Shown: piece by piece, positions 50,249 through 61,984 of the stretch
Position numbering within the stretch: the first letter of the stretch is position 1
Layout: each line of letters opens with the position of its first letter
DNA from: Sphaerisporangium sp040685555
GTDB taxonomy: Bacteria; Actinomycetota; Actinomycetes; Streptosporangiales; Streptosporangiaceae
DNA length: 64,000 nt
Direction of reading: 5' to 3'
Assembly: GCF_040685555.1 (NCBI RefSeq)
Contig: NZ_JBFBIK010000034.1
Coordinates: 1 to 64,000, forward strand
The notes under the pieces: generated by a model
Database searches by the model: none
Told to the model about the DNA's origin: nothing
The model's input: the letters and a program-made list of their open reading frames with translations, nothing else
Program-made: the position numbers and the translations under genes

Positions 50249-51496
50249 GTGCCCGAGATCCCCCGGCGTCTCAGAACCAGGATCGACCGGGCCCTGTCCG
50301 CCTTCCGTGTCACCGTCGTCACGGGTCCGCGCCAGTCTGGAAAGACCACACTCGTGGGACAGGTTCTGGACGGGCGAGACGGCGCGCTGCGAAGCCTCGA
50401 CGACGACAGGCTCCTGGCCGCAGCGCTTGTGGACCCCGTGGGATTCACCAGGTACGGCCCGCCTCCTCGCGCCATCGACGAGTTCCAGCTGGGCGGCGAC
50501 GCGCTCGTCCGAGCGGTCAAGCTGCACGTGGACGCGGACCGGACTCCGGGACAGTTCCTTCTCACGGGCTCGGCCGACTTCCTCACCGTCCCGGGAATCT
50601 CCGAGTCCTTGGCCGGGAGAGCTGTGCTCTTCACTCTCTGGCCGTTCTCCCAAGGAGAGATTCACGGTGCCCCGGACGGCTTCCTCGACCTCGCCTTCCA
50701 CGATCCAGAAGCCCTGCGGTCCGGCCGGTCATCCGGGGTGCAACCAGAGGATTATCTGGCGATGATCTGCGCGGGGGGCTATCCCGAGGCCATTCGCATG
50801 GATGGAACCGACCGCGCCGATTGGTTCGACAGCCTGGTGAGCACGGTCACGCAGCGCGATATCGCCGACGTCACCGGTGCACGGCGGTCGAGTGAACTTC
50901 CCGGGCTACTCCGCCTCCTCGCGGCCCGCACTGCCGGCGAGGTCGTGGTCTCCCAGGTCCAAGCTGACTCCGGGCTGGCACGTGGCACCGTCGATGACTA
51001 CATCGGCTTCCTTCGCATGACATATCTCGTTCATGAGCTTCCGGCCTGGTCGACCAGCCACGCGACCCGCGCCAAGAGGCGTCCCAAGATCTTCCTGACG
51101 GACACGGGCCTCGCCTGCCACTTTCTCGGTGCGGACCCAGGAGGACTGCTCCGGCCGGAGGATCGCCGGCGCGGTCCGCTGACGGAAACCTTCGTGGTCA
51201 ATGAACTGACCAAACAGCTCGGCTGGACGCGGAGCCGCGTCAAACTTCACCACTTCAGAGACACGCACGCCGAGATCGACGTGGTAGCCGAGACACCGGA
51301 CGGGCGGATCGTGGCCATCGAGGTCAAGTCAGGGCTTTCCGTCACCGCGAAGAGCTTCAAGCACATGGCCGCGCTCCGCGACAAGCTGGGCGACGCCTTC
51401 GTACACGGTTACGTCTTGCACTACGGGGACATCCCCCTGTCCTTCGGGGACCGGCTCACCGCGCTTCCCCTGTCGTATCTCTGGCAGGCGGGCTGA
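50249..51496 (+). CDS. AAA ATPase with DUF4143 domain
   Basis: About 415 residues: Walker A GPRQSGKTT (about 26-34), Walker B region PRAIDEFQLGG, a sensor FLLTGSADFL, then the C-terminal DUF4143 nuclease-like fold (FLTDTGLACHFLG, ETFVVNELTKQLGW, HAEIDVVAETPDGRIVAIEVKSG with the Asp and Glu-x-Lys of a PD-(D/E)xK site). The GTG at 50249 is preferred; GTG 50213 is possible. The 120 bases before it are strikingly AT-rich for this genome, and the gene is bracketed by a 52-bp direct repeat. These ATPases are widespread, mobile and of uncertain function; likely acquired. Confidence 0.9.
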   Translation: MPEIPRRLRTRIDRALSAFRVTVVTGPRQSGKTTLVGQVLDGRDGALRSLDDDRLLAAALVDPVGFTRYGPPPRAIDEFQLGGDALVRAVKLHVDADRTPGQFLLTGSADFLTVPGISESLAGRAVLFTLWPFSQGEIHGAPDGFLDLAFHDPEALRSGRSSGVQPEDYLAMICAGGYPEAIRMDGTDRADWFDSLVSTVTQRDIADVTGARRSSELPGLLRLLAARTAGEVVVSQVQADSGLARGTVDDYIGFLRMTYLVHELPAWSTSHATRAKRRPKIFLTDTGLACHFLGADPGGLLRPEDRRRGPLTETFVVNELTKQLGWTRSRVKLHHFRDTHAEIDVVAETPDGRIVAIEVKSGLSVTAKSFKHMAALRDKLGDAFVHGYVLHYGDIPLSFGDRLTALPLSYLWQAG

Positions 51497-51552
51497 CGCG
51501 GAACAAGTGTGCCCCGAAGGCCAGGGCTTCCCCTTGGTGTTCGATGAGACGC

Positions 51553-51605
51553 GATCAGTCTCCCGTGAGGCGGTCCAGGCGCTCGATGGCCTCGATGTAC
51601 TCCTC
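51553..51605. repeat. Right copy of direct repeat flanking the ATPase gene
   Basis: Matches 50079-50130 and lies within the 3' end of the nitronate monooxygenase gene, including its stop. Spacing between copies is 1,474 bases, just enough for the ATPase gene and its control region. Confidence 0.9.
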
Positions 51606-52670
51606 GACCAGGCCGAAGACCACGTCCTTGGCGGATTTCACCTGGTTCATGGAGCCGATGATCTGGCCGGCGGGGAACGTCGCCAGCTCGGCGGCGTCGG
51701 AGTCGCCGATCCTGCGCAGCGCCCCGGAGATCAGCATGAACTGCAGGGGCATCGGCAGCGTGCCCGGTGACTCGGCCGACTCCCAGGCCTCGGTCCACTC
51801 GTTCTTGAGCAGCCGCGCGGGCTTGCCGGTCCAGGAGCGGGACCGCACGGTGTCGCGGGAGGTGGCCTTCAGGATCTTCTGCCGGGCGTGCTCGGGGGTG
51901 TCGGCCTCCTCGACCGTCAGCCACAGCGAGCCGGTCCAGACGCCCTCGGCGCCGAGCGCCATCCCCGCGGCCATCTGACGGCCCGACCCGATGCCCCCCG
52001 CGGCGAGGACAGGGACGTCGACGGCATCCACGACCTGCGGGATCAGCACCATGGTGGAGATCTCGCCGGTGTGCCCGCCCGCCTCGGTGCCCTGCGCGAC
52101 GACCACGTCGACGCCGACCTCGACCTGCTTGATGGCATGGCGCGGTGTGGAGGCGAGGGCGGCGACCTTGACCCCCTTGGAGTGGGCCAGATCGACGACG
52201 TCCTTGGGCGGCGGGCCGAGCGCGTTGGCGAGCAGCGCGATCGGGTGCTTCAGCGCGGTCTCGACCTGGGGCCGCGCGGTGGCGTCGGTCCAGCCGAGCA
52301 GCACCCTGCCCGCGTCGGCCCCGCCGGACAGCGGGGGCACGCCGTGCTCGGCCAGCAGGTTCTCCACGAACCGGCGGTGCCCGTCGGGGATCATCCCCTG
52401 CAGCCTGGCGACCAGCTCCTCTGGGGAGTCGACGCCGAGGTCGGCTCCCTCGTACGAGGCGGGCATGACCACGTCCACGCCGTACGGCCTGCCGTCGACG
52501 TGGTCGTCGATCCACTTGAGCTCCATTTCGAGCTCTTCGGGAGTGAAGTAGAGGGCGCCGAGCACTCCCATGCCACCGGCGCGGCTGACCGCGGCGACGA
52601 CATCCCGGCAGTGGCTGAAGGCGAAGATCGGCAACTCGATCCCGAACATGTCGGTGACACGTGTCCGCAT
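51555..52670 (-). CDS. Nitronate monooxygenase / 2-nitropropane dioxygenase family
   Basis: A 371-residue FMN-dependent TIM-barrel enzyme: PIFAFSHCRDVVAAVSRAGG, KVAALASTPRHAIKQVEVG, the phosphate-binding VVVAQGTEAGGHTGEIST and VLAAGGIGSGRQMAAGMALG. Members oxidise nitronates, or act as dehydrogenases or enoyl reductases on CoA esters; several sit in actinobacterial sterol clusters. Its start is the ATG at 52670 with no ribosome site but TACATT six bases upstream, so leaderless. Its last codons are duplicated on the far side of the ATPase gene. Control by the operator-like palindrome near 52705-52722 is likely. Confidence 0.92.
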   Translation of the reverse strand: MRTRVTDMFGIELPIFAFSHCRDVVAAVSRAGGMGVLGALYFTPEELEMELKWIDDHVDGRPYGVDVVMPASYEGADLGVDSPEELVARLQGMIPDGHRRFVENLLAEHGVPPLSGGADAGRVLLGWTDATARPQVETALKHPIALLANALGPPPKDVVDLAHSKGVKVAALASTPRHAIKQVEVGVDVVVAQGTEAGGHTGEISTMVLIPQVVDAVDVPVLAAGGIGSGRQMAAGMALGAEGVWTGSLWLTVEEADTPEHARQKILKATSRDTVRSRSWTGKPARLLKNEWTEAWESAESPGTLPMPLQFMLISGALRRIGDSDAAELATFPAGQIIGSMNQVKSAKDVVFGLVEEYIEAIERLDRLTGD

Positions 52671-52676
52671 GGCACG

Positions 52677-52706
52677 AATGTACGGCTCCCGCGAAGAGGG
52701 CTGCAA
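52677..52706 (-). promoter_or_regulatory. Promoter of the nitronate monooxygenase gene
   Basis: On the minus strand TTGCAG (complement of 52701-52706), an 18-base spacer and TACATT (complement of 52677-52682), six bases before the ATG. A leaderless promoter of standard actinobacterial form. Confidence 0.6.
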
Positions 52707-52722
52707 CGCGTTCTAGCTAGAA
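52705..52722. promoter_or_regulatory. Operator-like palindromes at the -35 region
   Basis: AACGCGTT (52705-52712) runs into the perfect 12-bp palindrome TTCTAGCTAGAA (52711-52722), immediately upstream of and overlapping the -35 box. A bound repressor would block the promoter. A second palindrome, GGAACACGTTCC, is at 52781-52792. Confidence 0.5.
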
Positions 52723-52780
52723 GTTTTGGTCGGTACGGCCTGCCGGTCGCCCGAACATGATCGCGTCAGCGGAGAAGAGA

Positions 52781-52792
52781 GGAACACGTTCC
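52781..52792. promoter_or_regulatory. GGAACACGTTCC palindrome
   Basis: GGAAC-AC-GTTCC inverted repeat in the 248-base region between the nitronate monooxygenase and LysR genes. It shares GAAC/GTTC half-sites with the candidate operator at 47895-47910. Confidence 0.4.
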
Positions 52793-52883
52793 AGTCCTGC
52801 GGCTCACATCTCTGTCCATGGACGGTGAAAAAATGTTGGGCATGATCCGACCAATTACTGTCAAATTTCGTGACATATCGGCA

Positions 52884-52912
52884 TTGCGGACATAACACGT
52901 TAGTCGTACGTT
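52884..52912 (+). promoter_or_regulatory. Promoter of the LysR-type regulator
   Basis: TTGCGG (52884-52889), a 17-base spacer and TACGTT (52907-52912), six bases before the ATG: leaderless. Confidence 0.6.
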
Positions 52913-52918
52913 CCCGGT

Positions 52919-53878
52919 ATGGACCTGGAGCTCCGTCACCTCAAGATCGTGCGCGCGGTCGCCGAGGCAGGGAGCGTCACCAAGGCGGCCACCCAGCTAG
53001 GGCTGGCCCAGCCATCGCTGACCGCGCAGCTCAAACGGATCGAGCGCACGCTCGGTGGCGCTCTCTTCGAGCGTGACCGCAACGGCGCCCGCCCCACCCC
53101 CCTCGGCGAACTCGTCCTGACACGGGCACGCGTCCTGCTGCCCGCAGTGCGGGAACTCCAAGAAGATGCGGTGCGCTTCGCCAACACCTATGAAGGAATA
53201 CCCGGGTTCCGGATCGGCGCCACCCACGGACCCATACTCGGCGGCCTGGTCGAACGGCTCACGGTCGCCCACCCGAACACGCCCGTCAGCACCCGTACGT
53301 CGTGGTCCTCACGCGAGCTCACCACGATGGTGAGCGCAGGCCGGCTCGACTTCGCCCTCATCGGGACGTGCGGGGACGCCCCGCCCCCCGCCGCCGACAT
53401 CATGACGTGGAGCGTGGTCGGGGCCGACCCCGTCTTCGTCCTGCTCCGCAAGGACCACCCCATGGCCGGGGAGAAGGAGCTGGAGCTGTCAGACCTCGCG
53501 GACGAGGCGTGGGCGGTGGCCCCGGGAGACGGCTGTTTCGCCGACTGCTTCGCCGGTACGTGCGCGCGTGCGGGCTTCGTCCCGAAGACGATGTACGAGA
53601 CCGACGTGGGAACCTGCCTGCACCTGGTCAAGGTGGGCAAGGCCGTGGCGCTGTGCCAGGCGACGTTCGAGCTGACCGCCGAGCTGGTGATGATGCCGAT
53701 CGCCGGGGCGCCACTGCGGTGGCGGCACCTGCTGGGCTGGCATTCGGACTCCATCGCCGCCCGCGCCGCCCCCTCGCTGGCGCACCACGCGCGGGAGGCC
53801 TACGCGGACGCCATAGGACGCAGCTCCCGCTACACCGACTGGCTCGTCGCCAACCCGGAGTACGGCGCGGTTCCATAG
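52919..53878 (+). CDS. LysR-family transcriptional regulator
   Basis: A 319-residue regulator: N-terminal HTH (LKIVRAVAEAGSVTKAATQL, QPSLTAQLKRIERTLGG), then a type 2 periplasmic-binding fold with a hinge at about 165 and 265. Intact and full length. The ATG at 52919 sits six bases from the -10. The stop codon TAG is inside the 95-base segment that is repeated before the second protease gene, so the LysR tail and the first protease promoter are physically joined. It may control the divergent nitronate monooxygenase gene, the downstream protease gene, or both. Confidence 0.92.
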   Translation: MDLELRHLKIVRAVAEAGSVTKAATQLGLAQPSLTAQLKRIERTLGGALFERDRNGARPTPLGELVLTRARVLLPAVRELQEDAVRFANTYEGIPGFRIGATHGPILGGLVERLTVAHPNTPVSTRTSWSSRELTTMVSAGRLDFALIGTCGDAPPPAADIMTWSVVGADPVFVLLRKDHPMAGEKELELSDLADEAWAVAPGDGCFADCFAGTCARAGFVPKTMYETDVGTCLHLVKVGKAVALCQATFELTAELVMMPIAGAPLRWRHLLGWHSDSIAARAAPSLAHHAREAYADAIGRSSRYTDWLVANPEYGAVP

Positions 53879-53963
53879 CGCGGCGGTAGGGGCAAAGCAA
53901 TATATCCGCGACCAGCATGGACGCCGCTACGGTGACGGCACCCCCCAACACCGAGGAGACTCC
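53869..53963 (+). repeat. Protease promoter segment, copy 1
   Basis: A 95-base segment directly before the first protease ATG, about 75% identical to 56323-56417 before the second. Shared landmarks: GGTTCCATA at the left end, GCGGCG-TAGGG, a TACGGT -10 box (53928-53933) 31 bases before the ATG, and CACCGAGGAGA as ribosome site. The first bases also encode the LysR stop. Confidence 0.8.
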
Positions 53964-55451
53964 ATGCTCCGCAGACGCACGGTCACCGCCGGATGCGCTC
54001 TGGCAATCAGCGTTCTCACCCTCGTGGCCACCCCGGCCGTCGCAGAACACACCCGCACAGGCGCGACTGGAACCTCCGCCGTGAAGCCCCCGCCCGAGCT
54101 CGTCAAGGCGATGCAGCGGGACCTCGGCATCACCGCGGAGCAGGCCGAGTCGCGCCTGCTCAACGAGTCGCGCCTCAGCGGTGTCGAGACCAGGCTCCGC
54201 AAGAGCATCACCGGCGCCTTCGCCGGCTCGTGGCTCAGCGGGCCCACCTCCTCCACGCTCACGGTCGCCACCACCGACGCCTCCGCCGCCTCCGCGATCA
54301 CCGGCTCGGGAGCGCAGGCCAAGGTCGTCGACCGCAGCCTCGCCTCGCTCGACGCCGCCAAGGAGGCCCTCGACAAGGTGAGCGCCCAGGCGCCCAAGTC
54401 GACCCCCGTCTGGTACGTCGACGTGCGGAGCAACAGCGTCGTCGTCCTCTCGTCCCAGCCCGCGGAGGCGGAGGCGTTCATCGCCGCCAGCGGCGTCGAC
54501 AAGGCCGCCGTACGGATCGAGCAGTCAAGCGAGCAGCCGCGGACCTTCTACGACCTGCGCGGCGGTGACGCGTACTACATCGGCGGGGCACGCTGCTCCA
54601 TCGGCTTCCCGGTGACGAAGGGCACGCAAAACGGTTTCGTCAGCGCGGGCCACTGCGGCAGCACGGGCAACTCCACGAGCGGGTTCAACCAGGTCGCCCA
54701 GGGGACCTTCCAGGGCTCGGTCTTCCCGGGCAGCGACTACTCGTGGGTCGCGGTCAACAGCAACTGGACGCCCCAGCCGTGGGTCAACAACGGCAGCGGC
54801 GGCAACGTGACGGTCAGCGGCTCGACCGTCGCCGTCGTCGGCGCGTCGATCTGCCGGTCGGGCTCCACCACCGGCTGGCACTGCGGCACCGTCCAGCAGC
54901 TCAACACCAGCGTGACGTACTCGCAGGGCACGGTCTCCGAAGTGACCCGGACGAACGTGTGCGCCGAGCCCGGCGACTCCGGCGGCTCCTTCATCTCGGG
55001 CAGCCAGGCCCAGGGTGTCACCTCCGGCGGGTCCGGCAACTGCTCCTCCGGCGGCACGACCTACTTCCAGCCGGTCAACGAGATCCTCTCGGCGTACGGC
55101 CTGACCCTGAAGACCAGCGGCGGCAACCCGCCCCCCACCGGCTGCAGCGGCTACCAGCAGAACTTCAGCGGCAGCCTGACCAGCGGGCAGAGCGTCTACC
55201 AGCCGAACGGCACGTACTACCAGTCGACCGTCTCCGGCACCCACAGAGCCTGCCTGGACGGCCCCACCGGCGCCGACTTCGACCTCTACCTGCAGAAGTG
55301 GAACGGCTCCGCCTGGGTCAACGTGGCGAGCGGCACCACCTCGTCCCCGGACGAGACGATCAGCTACTCGGGCACGGCCGGCTACTACCAGTACCGTATC
55401 TACGCCTACAGCGGCTCCGGCTCCTACAGCTTCGGGCTGAGCAAGCCGTAG
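53964..55451 (+). CDS. Secreted S1E serine protease (streptogrisin type) with PPC domain
   Basis: A 495-residue preproenzyme. Signal peptide 1-27; alpha-lytic-protease-type prodomain (about 45-190, with the AEQAESRLLNESRLSGVE and VWYVDVRSNSVVV blocks); mature chymotrypsin fold from about 197 with His in SAGHCG, Asp in PGSDYSWVAV and Ser in EPGDSGGSFISG; Cys pairs for the usual three disulphides; then a Gly/Pro linker and a C-terminal bacterial pre-peptidase domain (about 392-495, FDLYLQKWNGSAWVNVA). The prodomain folds and then inhibits the enzyme until cleaved. A strong GAGGAGA ribosome site precedes the ATG. It is a paralogue of the gene at 56.4 kb, differing by the extra domain. Confidence 0.96.
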   Translation: MLRRRTVTAGCALAISVLTLVATPAVAEHTRTGATGTSAVKPPPELVKAMQRDLGITAEQAESRLLNESRLSGVETRLRKSITGAFAGSWLSGPTSSTLTVATTDASAASAITGSGAQAKVVDRSLASLDAAKEALDKVSAQAPKSTPVWYVDVRSNSVVVLSSQPAEAEAFIAASGVDKAAVRIEQSSEQPRTFYDLRGGDAYYIGGARCSIGFPVTKGTQNGFVSAGHCGSTGNSTSGFNQVAQGTFQGSVFPGSDYSWVAVNSNWTPQPWVNNGSGGNVTVSGSTVAVVGASICRSGSTTGWHCGTVQQLNTSVTYSQGTVSEVTRTNVCAEPGDSGGSFISGSQAQGVTSGGSGNCSSGGTTYFQPVNEILSAYGLTLKTSGGNPPPTGCSGYQQNFSGSLTSGQSVYQPNGTYYQSTVSGTHRACLDGPTGADFDLYLQKWNGSAWVNVASGTTSSPDETISYSGTAGYYQYRIYAYSGSGSYSFGLSKP

Positions 55452-55466
55452 GCCCCGAGGCATGAG

Positions 55467-55502
55467 GCGGTGCCGTCGTCCGGCGCGGGACGGCGGCACC
55501 GC
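55467..55502. terminator. Bidirectional terminator hairpin
   Basis: Stem GCGGTGCCGTC...GGCGGCACCGC of about 14 bp with a five-base loop between the converging protease gene (ends 55451) and the barrel-protein gene (ends 55519). Confidence 0.8.
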
Positions 55503-55518
55503 TTCTGCGTGCCCAGCC

Positions 55519-56037
55519 TCAGCCCGTCGGCTGGATCGTGAAGATGACGTGCTGCCCGGACACCGTGATGCGGGACGAGCCGGTCATGCCGGCGTAGTGC
55601 CCGGTGCCGCTGGTGATCGCGGCACCGCTCGTCCACGGCGGGTTGCCCGCCCAGTCGTCCATGCCCAGCAGCGTGATCTGCCCCTGCCTCGTGCGCAGCA
55701 CGCGCGTGCACTGCGCGATGACGCCGTGCGGGGTCGCCTGAACCGCCGAGCAGCGCGCACTGCCATCACCGGCTCGCTTCCTTTTCGCGTCGGAAAGGGA
55801 GAAGTAGGTGACCCATGAATCGCCCGGCTTGATCTGCGCCGGCTGGGTGTTCACCACGTTATCCGCGTGGAACACCAGCTCGGCGGGCTTGCGCTTCGGT
55901 GCCGACGTGCCGGTGGACGCGGACGCGGTCGTGGACGCCGATGCGGTGACCGACGGAAGAATGGCGATCGAAGCACCCGAGAACGCCATGACCAGCGCGG
56001 TCACGGCATAACGGGCACGAATCGAGAACCCTGACAT
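55519..56037 (-). CDS. Secreted allene-oxide-cyclase-barrel-like protein
   Basis: A 172-residue exported protein. Signal peptide 1 to about 32, a Ser/Thr-rich spacer, then about 115 residues of short beta strands with a C-terminal half (SGAAITSGTGHYAGMTGSSRITVSG) that follows the allene oxide cyclase/dirigent barrel signature G-T-G-x-Y-x-G-x-x-G. Bacterial members are of unknown function; no enzyme activity should be inferred. The ATG at 56037 has GGAG five bases upstream. It sits between, and opposite to, the two duplicated proteases, so it was carried along or inserted between the copies. Confidence 0.82.
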   Translation of the reverse strand: MSGFSIRARYAVTALVMAFSGASIAILPSVTASASTTASASTGTSAPKRKPAELVFHADNVVNTQPAQIKPGDSWVTYFSLSDAKRKRAGDGSARCSAVQATPHGVIAQCTRVLRTRQGQITLLGMDDWAGNPPWTSGAAITSGTGHYAGMTGSSRITVSGQHVIFTIQPTG

Positions 56038-56322
56038 TTCTACTCCAACTCGGGAAGGGGGATGCGGAGAGAGTGGCCGCATTTCGCTTTGAAGCGGCAG
56101 AACATTGTGTCCGCTCCGCTCCGGCCACCGCAACGATCAGATTCGCGACATAATCGCATTCCGTCTGCAAGTCAGCATAAAAAGCACCGCTATTTTTCTG
56201 ACCGCCGAATTTCCATCCCATTCACGGTGAATCGCCCTCAACGCCCCGGCGGCGGGTGAGATCCCGATCTTGGGAGAGGGCCCGGCAGGCGAATCCGGAC
56301 AGACCGCGGCATCGCGGCGGAG

Positions 56323-56417
56323 GGTTCCATAACGCGGCGATAGGGACCAAACGATAGCTCCGCGACTGCCGTGAGCGCAGTTACGGTGACGGCACCCCCG
56401 AACACCGAGGAGAGCCC
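56323..56417 (+). repeat. Protease promoter segment, copy 2
   Basis: Second copy of the 95-base upstream segment (see 53869-53963). TACGGT at 56382-56387 again lies 31 bases before the ATG, and the ribosome site is the same. The two genes should therefore respond to the same signals. Confidence 0.8.
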
Positions 56418-57569
56418 ATGCTCCGCAGACGCACCGTTACCGCCGGATGCGCTCTAGCCGTCAGTGTCCTCACCATCATGGCCGCCCCAGCTGTCGCAGA
56501 CCGCGCCCCAGCCGCCGCGACCGGCGTCACAGCGCAACCCGCTCCCGCGATGATCGACGCGATGAGCCGTGACCTCGGCATCAGCAGGGAGCAGGCCGAG
56601 TCCCGCCTGCTCAACGAGGCCCGCTTCACCGGCGTCGAGGCCAAGGTCAAGGGCCAGCTCGGCGACAGCTTCGCCGGGTCGTGGCTCAGCGGAGCCACCT
56701 CCGGCACGCTGACCGTCGCCACCACCGACGCCGCCGCCGCGTCCGCCATCACCGGCTCCGGCGTCCAGGCCAAGGTCGTCGGCCGTAGCCTCGCCACGCT
56801 CGACGCGGCCAAGGCCGCGCTCGACAAGGCCGCCGCCACCCAGACGCCCAAGTCGAGCCCGGTGTGGTACGTCGACGTGCAGAGCAACAGCGTCGTCGTC
56901 CAGACGTCGAAGCCCTCGGACGCCGAGGCCTTCGTCGCCGCCAGCGGCGTGGACAAGTCCATGGTCAAGATCGAGCAGTCGAACGAGGCGCCGCAGACCT
57001 TCTACGACGTGCGCGGTGGCGACGCGTATTACATCAACAACTCCGCCCGCTGCTCGGTCGGCTTCGCGGTGAAGCGCGGCAGCACGCCGGGCTTCGTCAG
57101 CGCCGGCCACTGCGGCAGGGCGGGCAACAGCACGACCGGTTACAACCAGGTCTCGCAGGGCACCTTCCAGGGCTCGTCCTTCCCGACCAACGACTACTCG
57201 TGGGTCGCGGTGAACAGCAACTGGACGCCCAGGGGGATCGTGTCGTACGGCAACGTCACGGTCAAGGGCTCCACCGTCGCGGCCGTCGGCGCGTCGATCT
57301 GCCGGTCGGGCTCGACCACCGGCTGGCACTGCGGCACCGTCCAGCAGCGCAACACCAGCGTCACCTACTCCCAGGGCACGGTCTACGAAGTGACCCGCAC
57401 CAACGTCTGCGCCGAGCCCGGCGACTCCGGCGGCTCCTTCATCTCCGGCAGCCAGGCCCAGGGCGTCACCTCCGGCGGGTCCGGCAACTGCTCCTCCGGC
57501 GGCACCACCTACTTCCAGCCGGTCAACGAGATCCTGTCGGTCTACGGCCTCACCCTGGTGACCGGCTGA
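56418..57569 (+). CDS. Secreted S1E serine protease (streptogrisin type)
   Basis: A 383-residue preproenzyme, close paralogue of the protease at 54 kb: same signal peptide start (MLRRRTVTAGCALA), same prodomain, and mature domain from about 196 with His in SAGHCG, Asp in TNDYSWVAV and Ser in EPGDSGGSFISG. It ends just after the catalytic domain (YGLTLVTG) and has no PPC domain. Most of the difference lies in the prodomain and in surface loops (NNSARCSVGF, GIVSYGNVT). Both the coding region and the promoter are duplicated. Confidence 0.96.
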   Translation: MLRRRTVTAGCALAVSVLTIMAAPAVADRAPAAATGVTAQPAPAMIDAMSRDLGISREQAESRLLNEARFTGVEAKVKGQLGDSFAGSWLSGATSGTLTVATTDAAAASAITGSGVQAKVVGRSLATLDAAKAALDKAAATQTPKSSPVWYVDVQSNSVVVQTSKPSDAEAFVAASGVDKSMVKIEQSNEAPQTFYDVRGGDAYYINNSARCSVGFAVKRGSTPGFVSAGHCGRAGNSTTGYNQVSQGTFQGSSFPTNDYSWVAVNSNWTPRGIVSYGNVTVKGSTVAAVGASICRSGSTTGWHCGTVQQRNTSVTYSQGTVYEVTRTNVCAEPGDSGGSFISGSQAQGVTSGGSGNCSSGGTTYFQPVNEILSVYGLTLVTG

Positions 57570-57622
57570 CCGACCGGATGACCGGCTGAAAGAACCCCGT
57601 AAGCACCCCCCTGCATCACCCA

Positions 57623-57654
57623 GGCGCCGCCATCCCTCATGGGGTGGCGGCGCC
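57623..57654. terminator. Strong terminator hairpin
   Basis: Stem GGCGCCGCCATCCC/GGGGTGGCGGCGCC (14 bp, one wobble) with a four-base TCAT loop between the converging second protease and the caspase-fusion gene. Confidence 0.85.
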
Positions 57655-57673
57655 CTCCCATGCGCGGGCCCCG

Positions 57674-57733
57674 CCGTACGAGCGGCCGTACGAGCCGCTG
57701 TACGGGCCGCTGTACGGGCCGCTGTGCGGGCCG
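57674..57733. repeat. 12-bp tandem repeat, five units
   Basis: Five units of the type CTGTACGGGCCG (the first two CCGTACGAGCSG) end two bases before the stop codon of the caspase-fusion gene. A small variable-number repeat candidate; not coding in the minus-strand gene. Confidence 0.85.
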
Positions 57734-57735
57734 CG

Positions 57736-60352
<2,617 letters not shown>

Positions 60353-60360
<8 letters not shown>

Positions 60361-60742
60361 GGTCGACTCTGTCCTCGTATTCGTTGAGGATGGCCACGAG
60401 CCGCTCGGCGGATCCGTCTGATCGCCCTTCGAGCGTCACCTTCTCGCCGTTGGGGAACTCGATCCGCGCACGGTTCCCCGCGTTGCGCCGGAGGAAGTCG
60501 CGGATCACCGCGACGGCCGGCCTGATCACCCAGATGTAGATGGAAATGGCGAGCGCGCCCTCTTGCATGAGCGCCGGGGCACGGGTGCCCGCGGCCGATT
60601 CGCGGGACGGCACGGGCTCGGCGGCGGTGACCCCGTCGATCTGCAGGATCTCGTCACGCAGGCGGAGCGTGCACTGCGCGAGGGCCTCGGTCTCGCCGGG
60701 GTCGATGGATTCGAGCCGGACGATGAGTGGCTGTGGCTCCAT
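60353..60742 (-). CDS. EACC1-like small membrane protein, partner of the caspase fusion
   Basis: A 129-residue protein: an N-terminal alpha/beta part (PLIVRLESIDPGETEALAQC, LRLRDEILQ), a spacer, one membrane helix (about 72-92, GALAISIYIWVIRPAVAVI), and a C-terminal basic/beta part with the pattern FPNGEKVTLEG. This layout resembles 'effector-associated constant component 1' (EACC1), a small protein encoded beside caspase or trypsin effectors in actinobacterial conflict systems described by Aravind and co-workers. The match is from memory of the pattern, not a search. The ATG at 60742 is preferred. Its stop overlaps the caspase GTG (GTGACTGA), so the two are translated together and probably form one complex. 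Confidence 0.75.
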
Positions 60743-60849
60743 GTAGGAATTCTGCCCGACCCGACCTTTGGCGGGTACCCGTTGGGCTCCGGCGCGTAGC
60801 GATATCTGATCTATCTCCGTCCGCACAGCCTGGACAAGTAACCCCCTCA

Positions 60850-60884
60850 GGGGTATACAGGGGGTATAACCCTTCTATAACCCC
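60850..60884. promoter_or_regulatory. GGGGTATA/TATAACCCC operator-promoter region
   Basis: Repeated GGGGTATA units and inverted TATAACCCC units fill the region between the EACC1-like gene and the ribbon-helix-helix/Clp-N gene, overlapping TATAAC and TATACA -10 candidates. Ribbon-helix-helix proteins bind such repeated half-sites, so autoregulation by the downstream gene is plausible. Confidence 0.5.
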
Positions 60885-60903
60885 TCCATAGGGAGCGCGC
60901 GCG

Positions 60904-61874
<971 letters not shown>

Positions 61875-61951
61875 CAGCGAGCAGCCGCCGAGATCACCGT
61901 GACCGCGATACGAAGTTGAACAATTACTAAGCGTGGAAGAGTTGGCTTTCC

Positions 61952-61969
61952 TAGTATGCCTGCATACTA
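61952..61969. promoter_or_regulatory. Palindromic operator of the toxin-antitoxin pair
   Basis: Perfect inverted repeat TAGTATGC-CT-GCATACTA, 15 bases before the toxin GTG and overlapping TAGTAT/TACTAT -10-like sequence. The ideal binding site for the Xre antitoxin, giving autorepression. Confidence 0.8.
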
Positions 61970-61984
61970 TGAAGGAGGGCTGCG

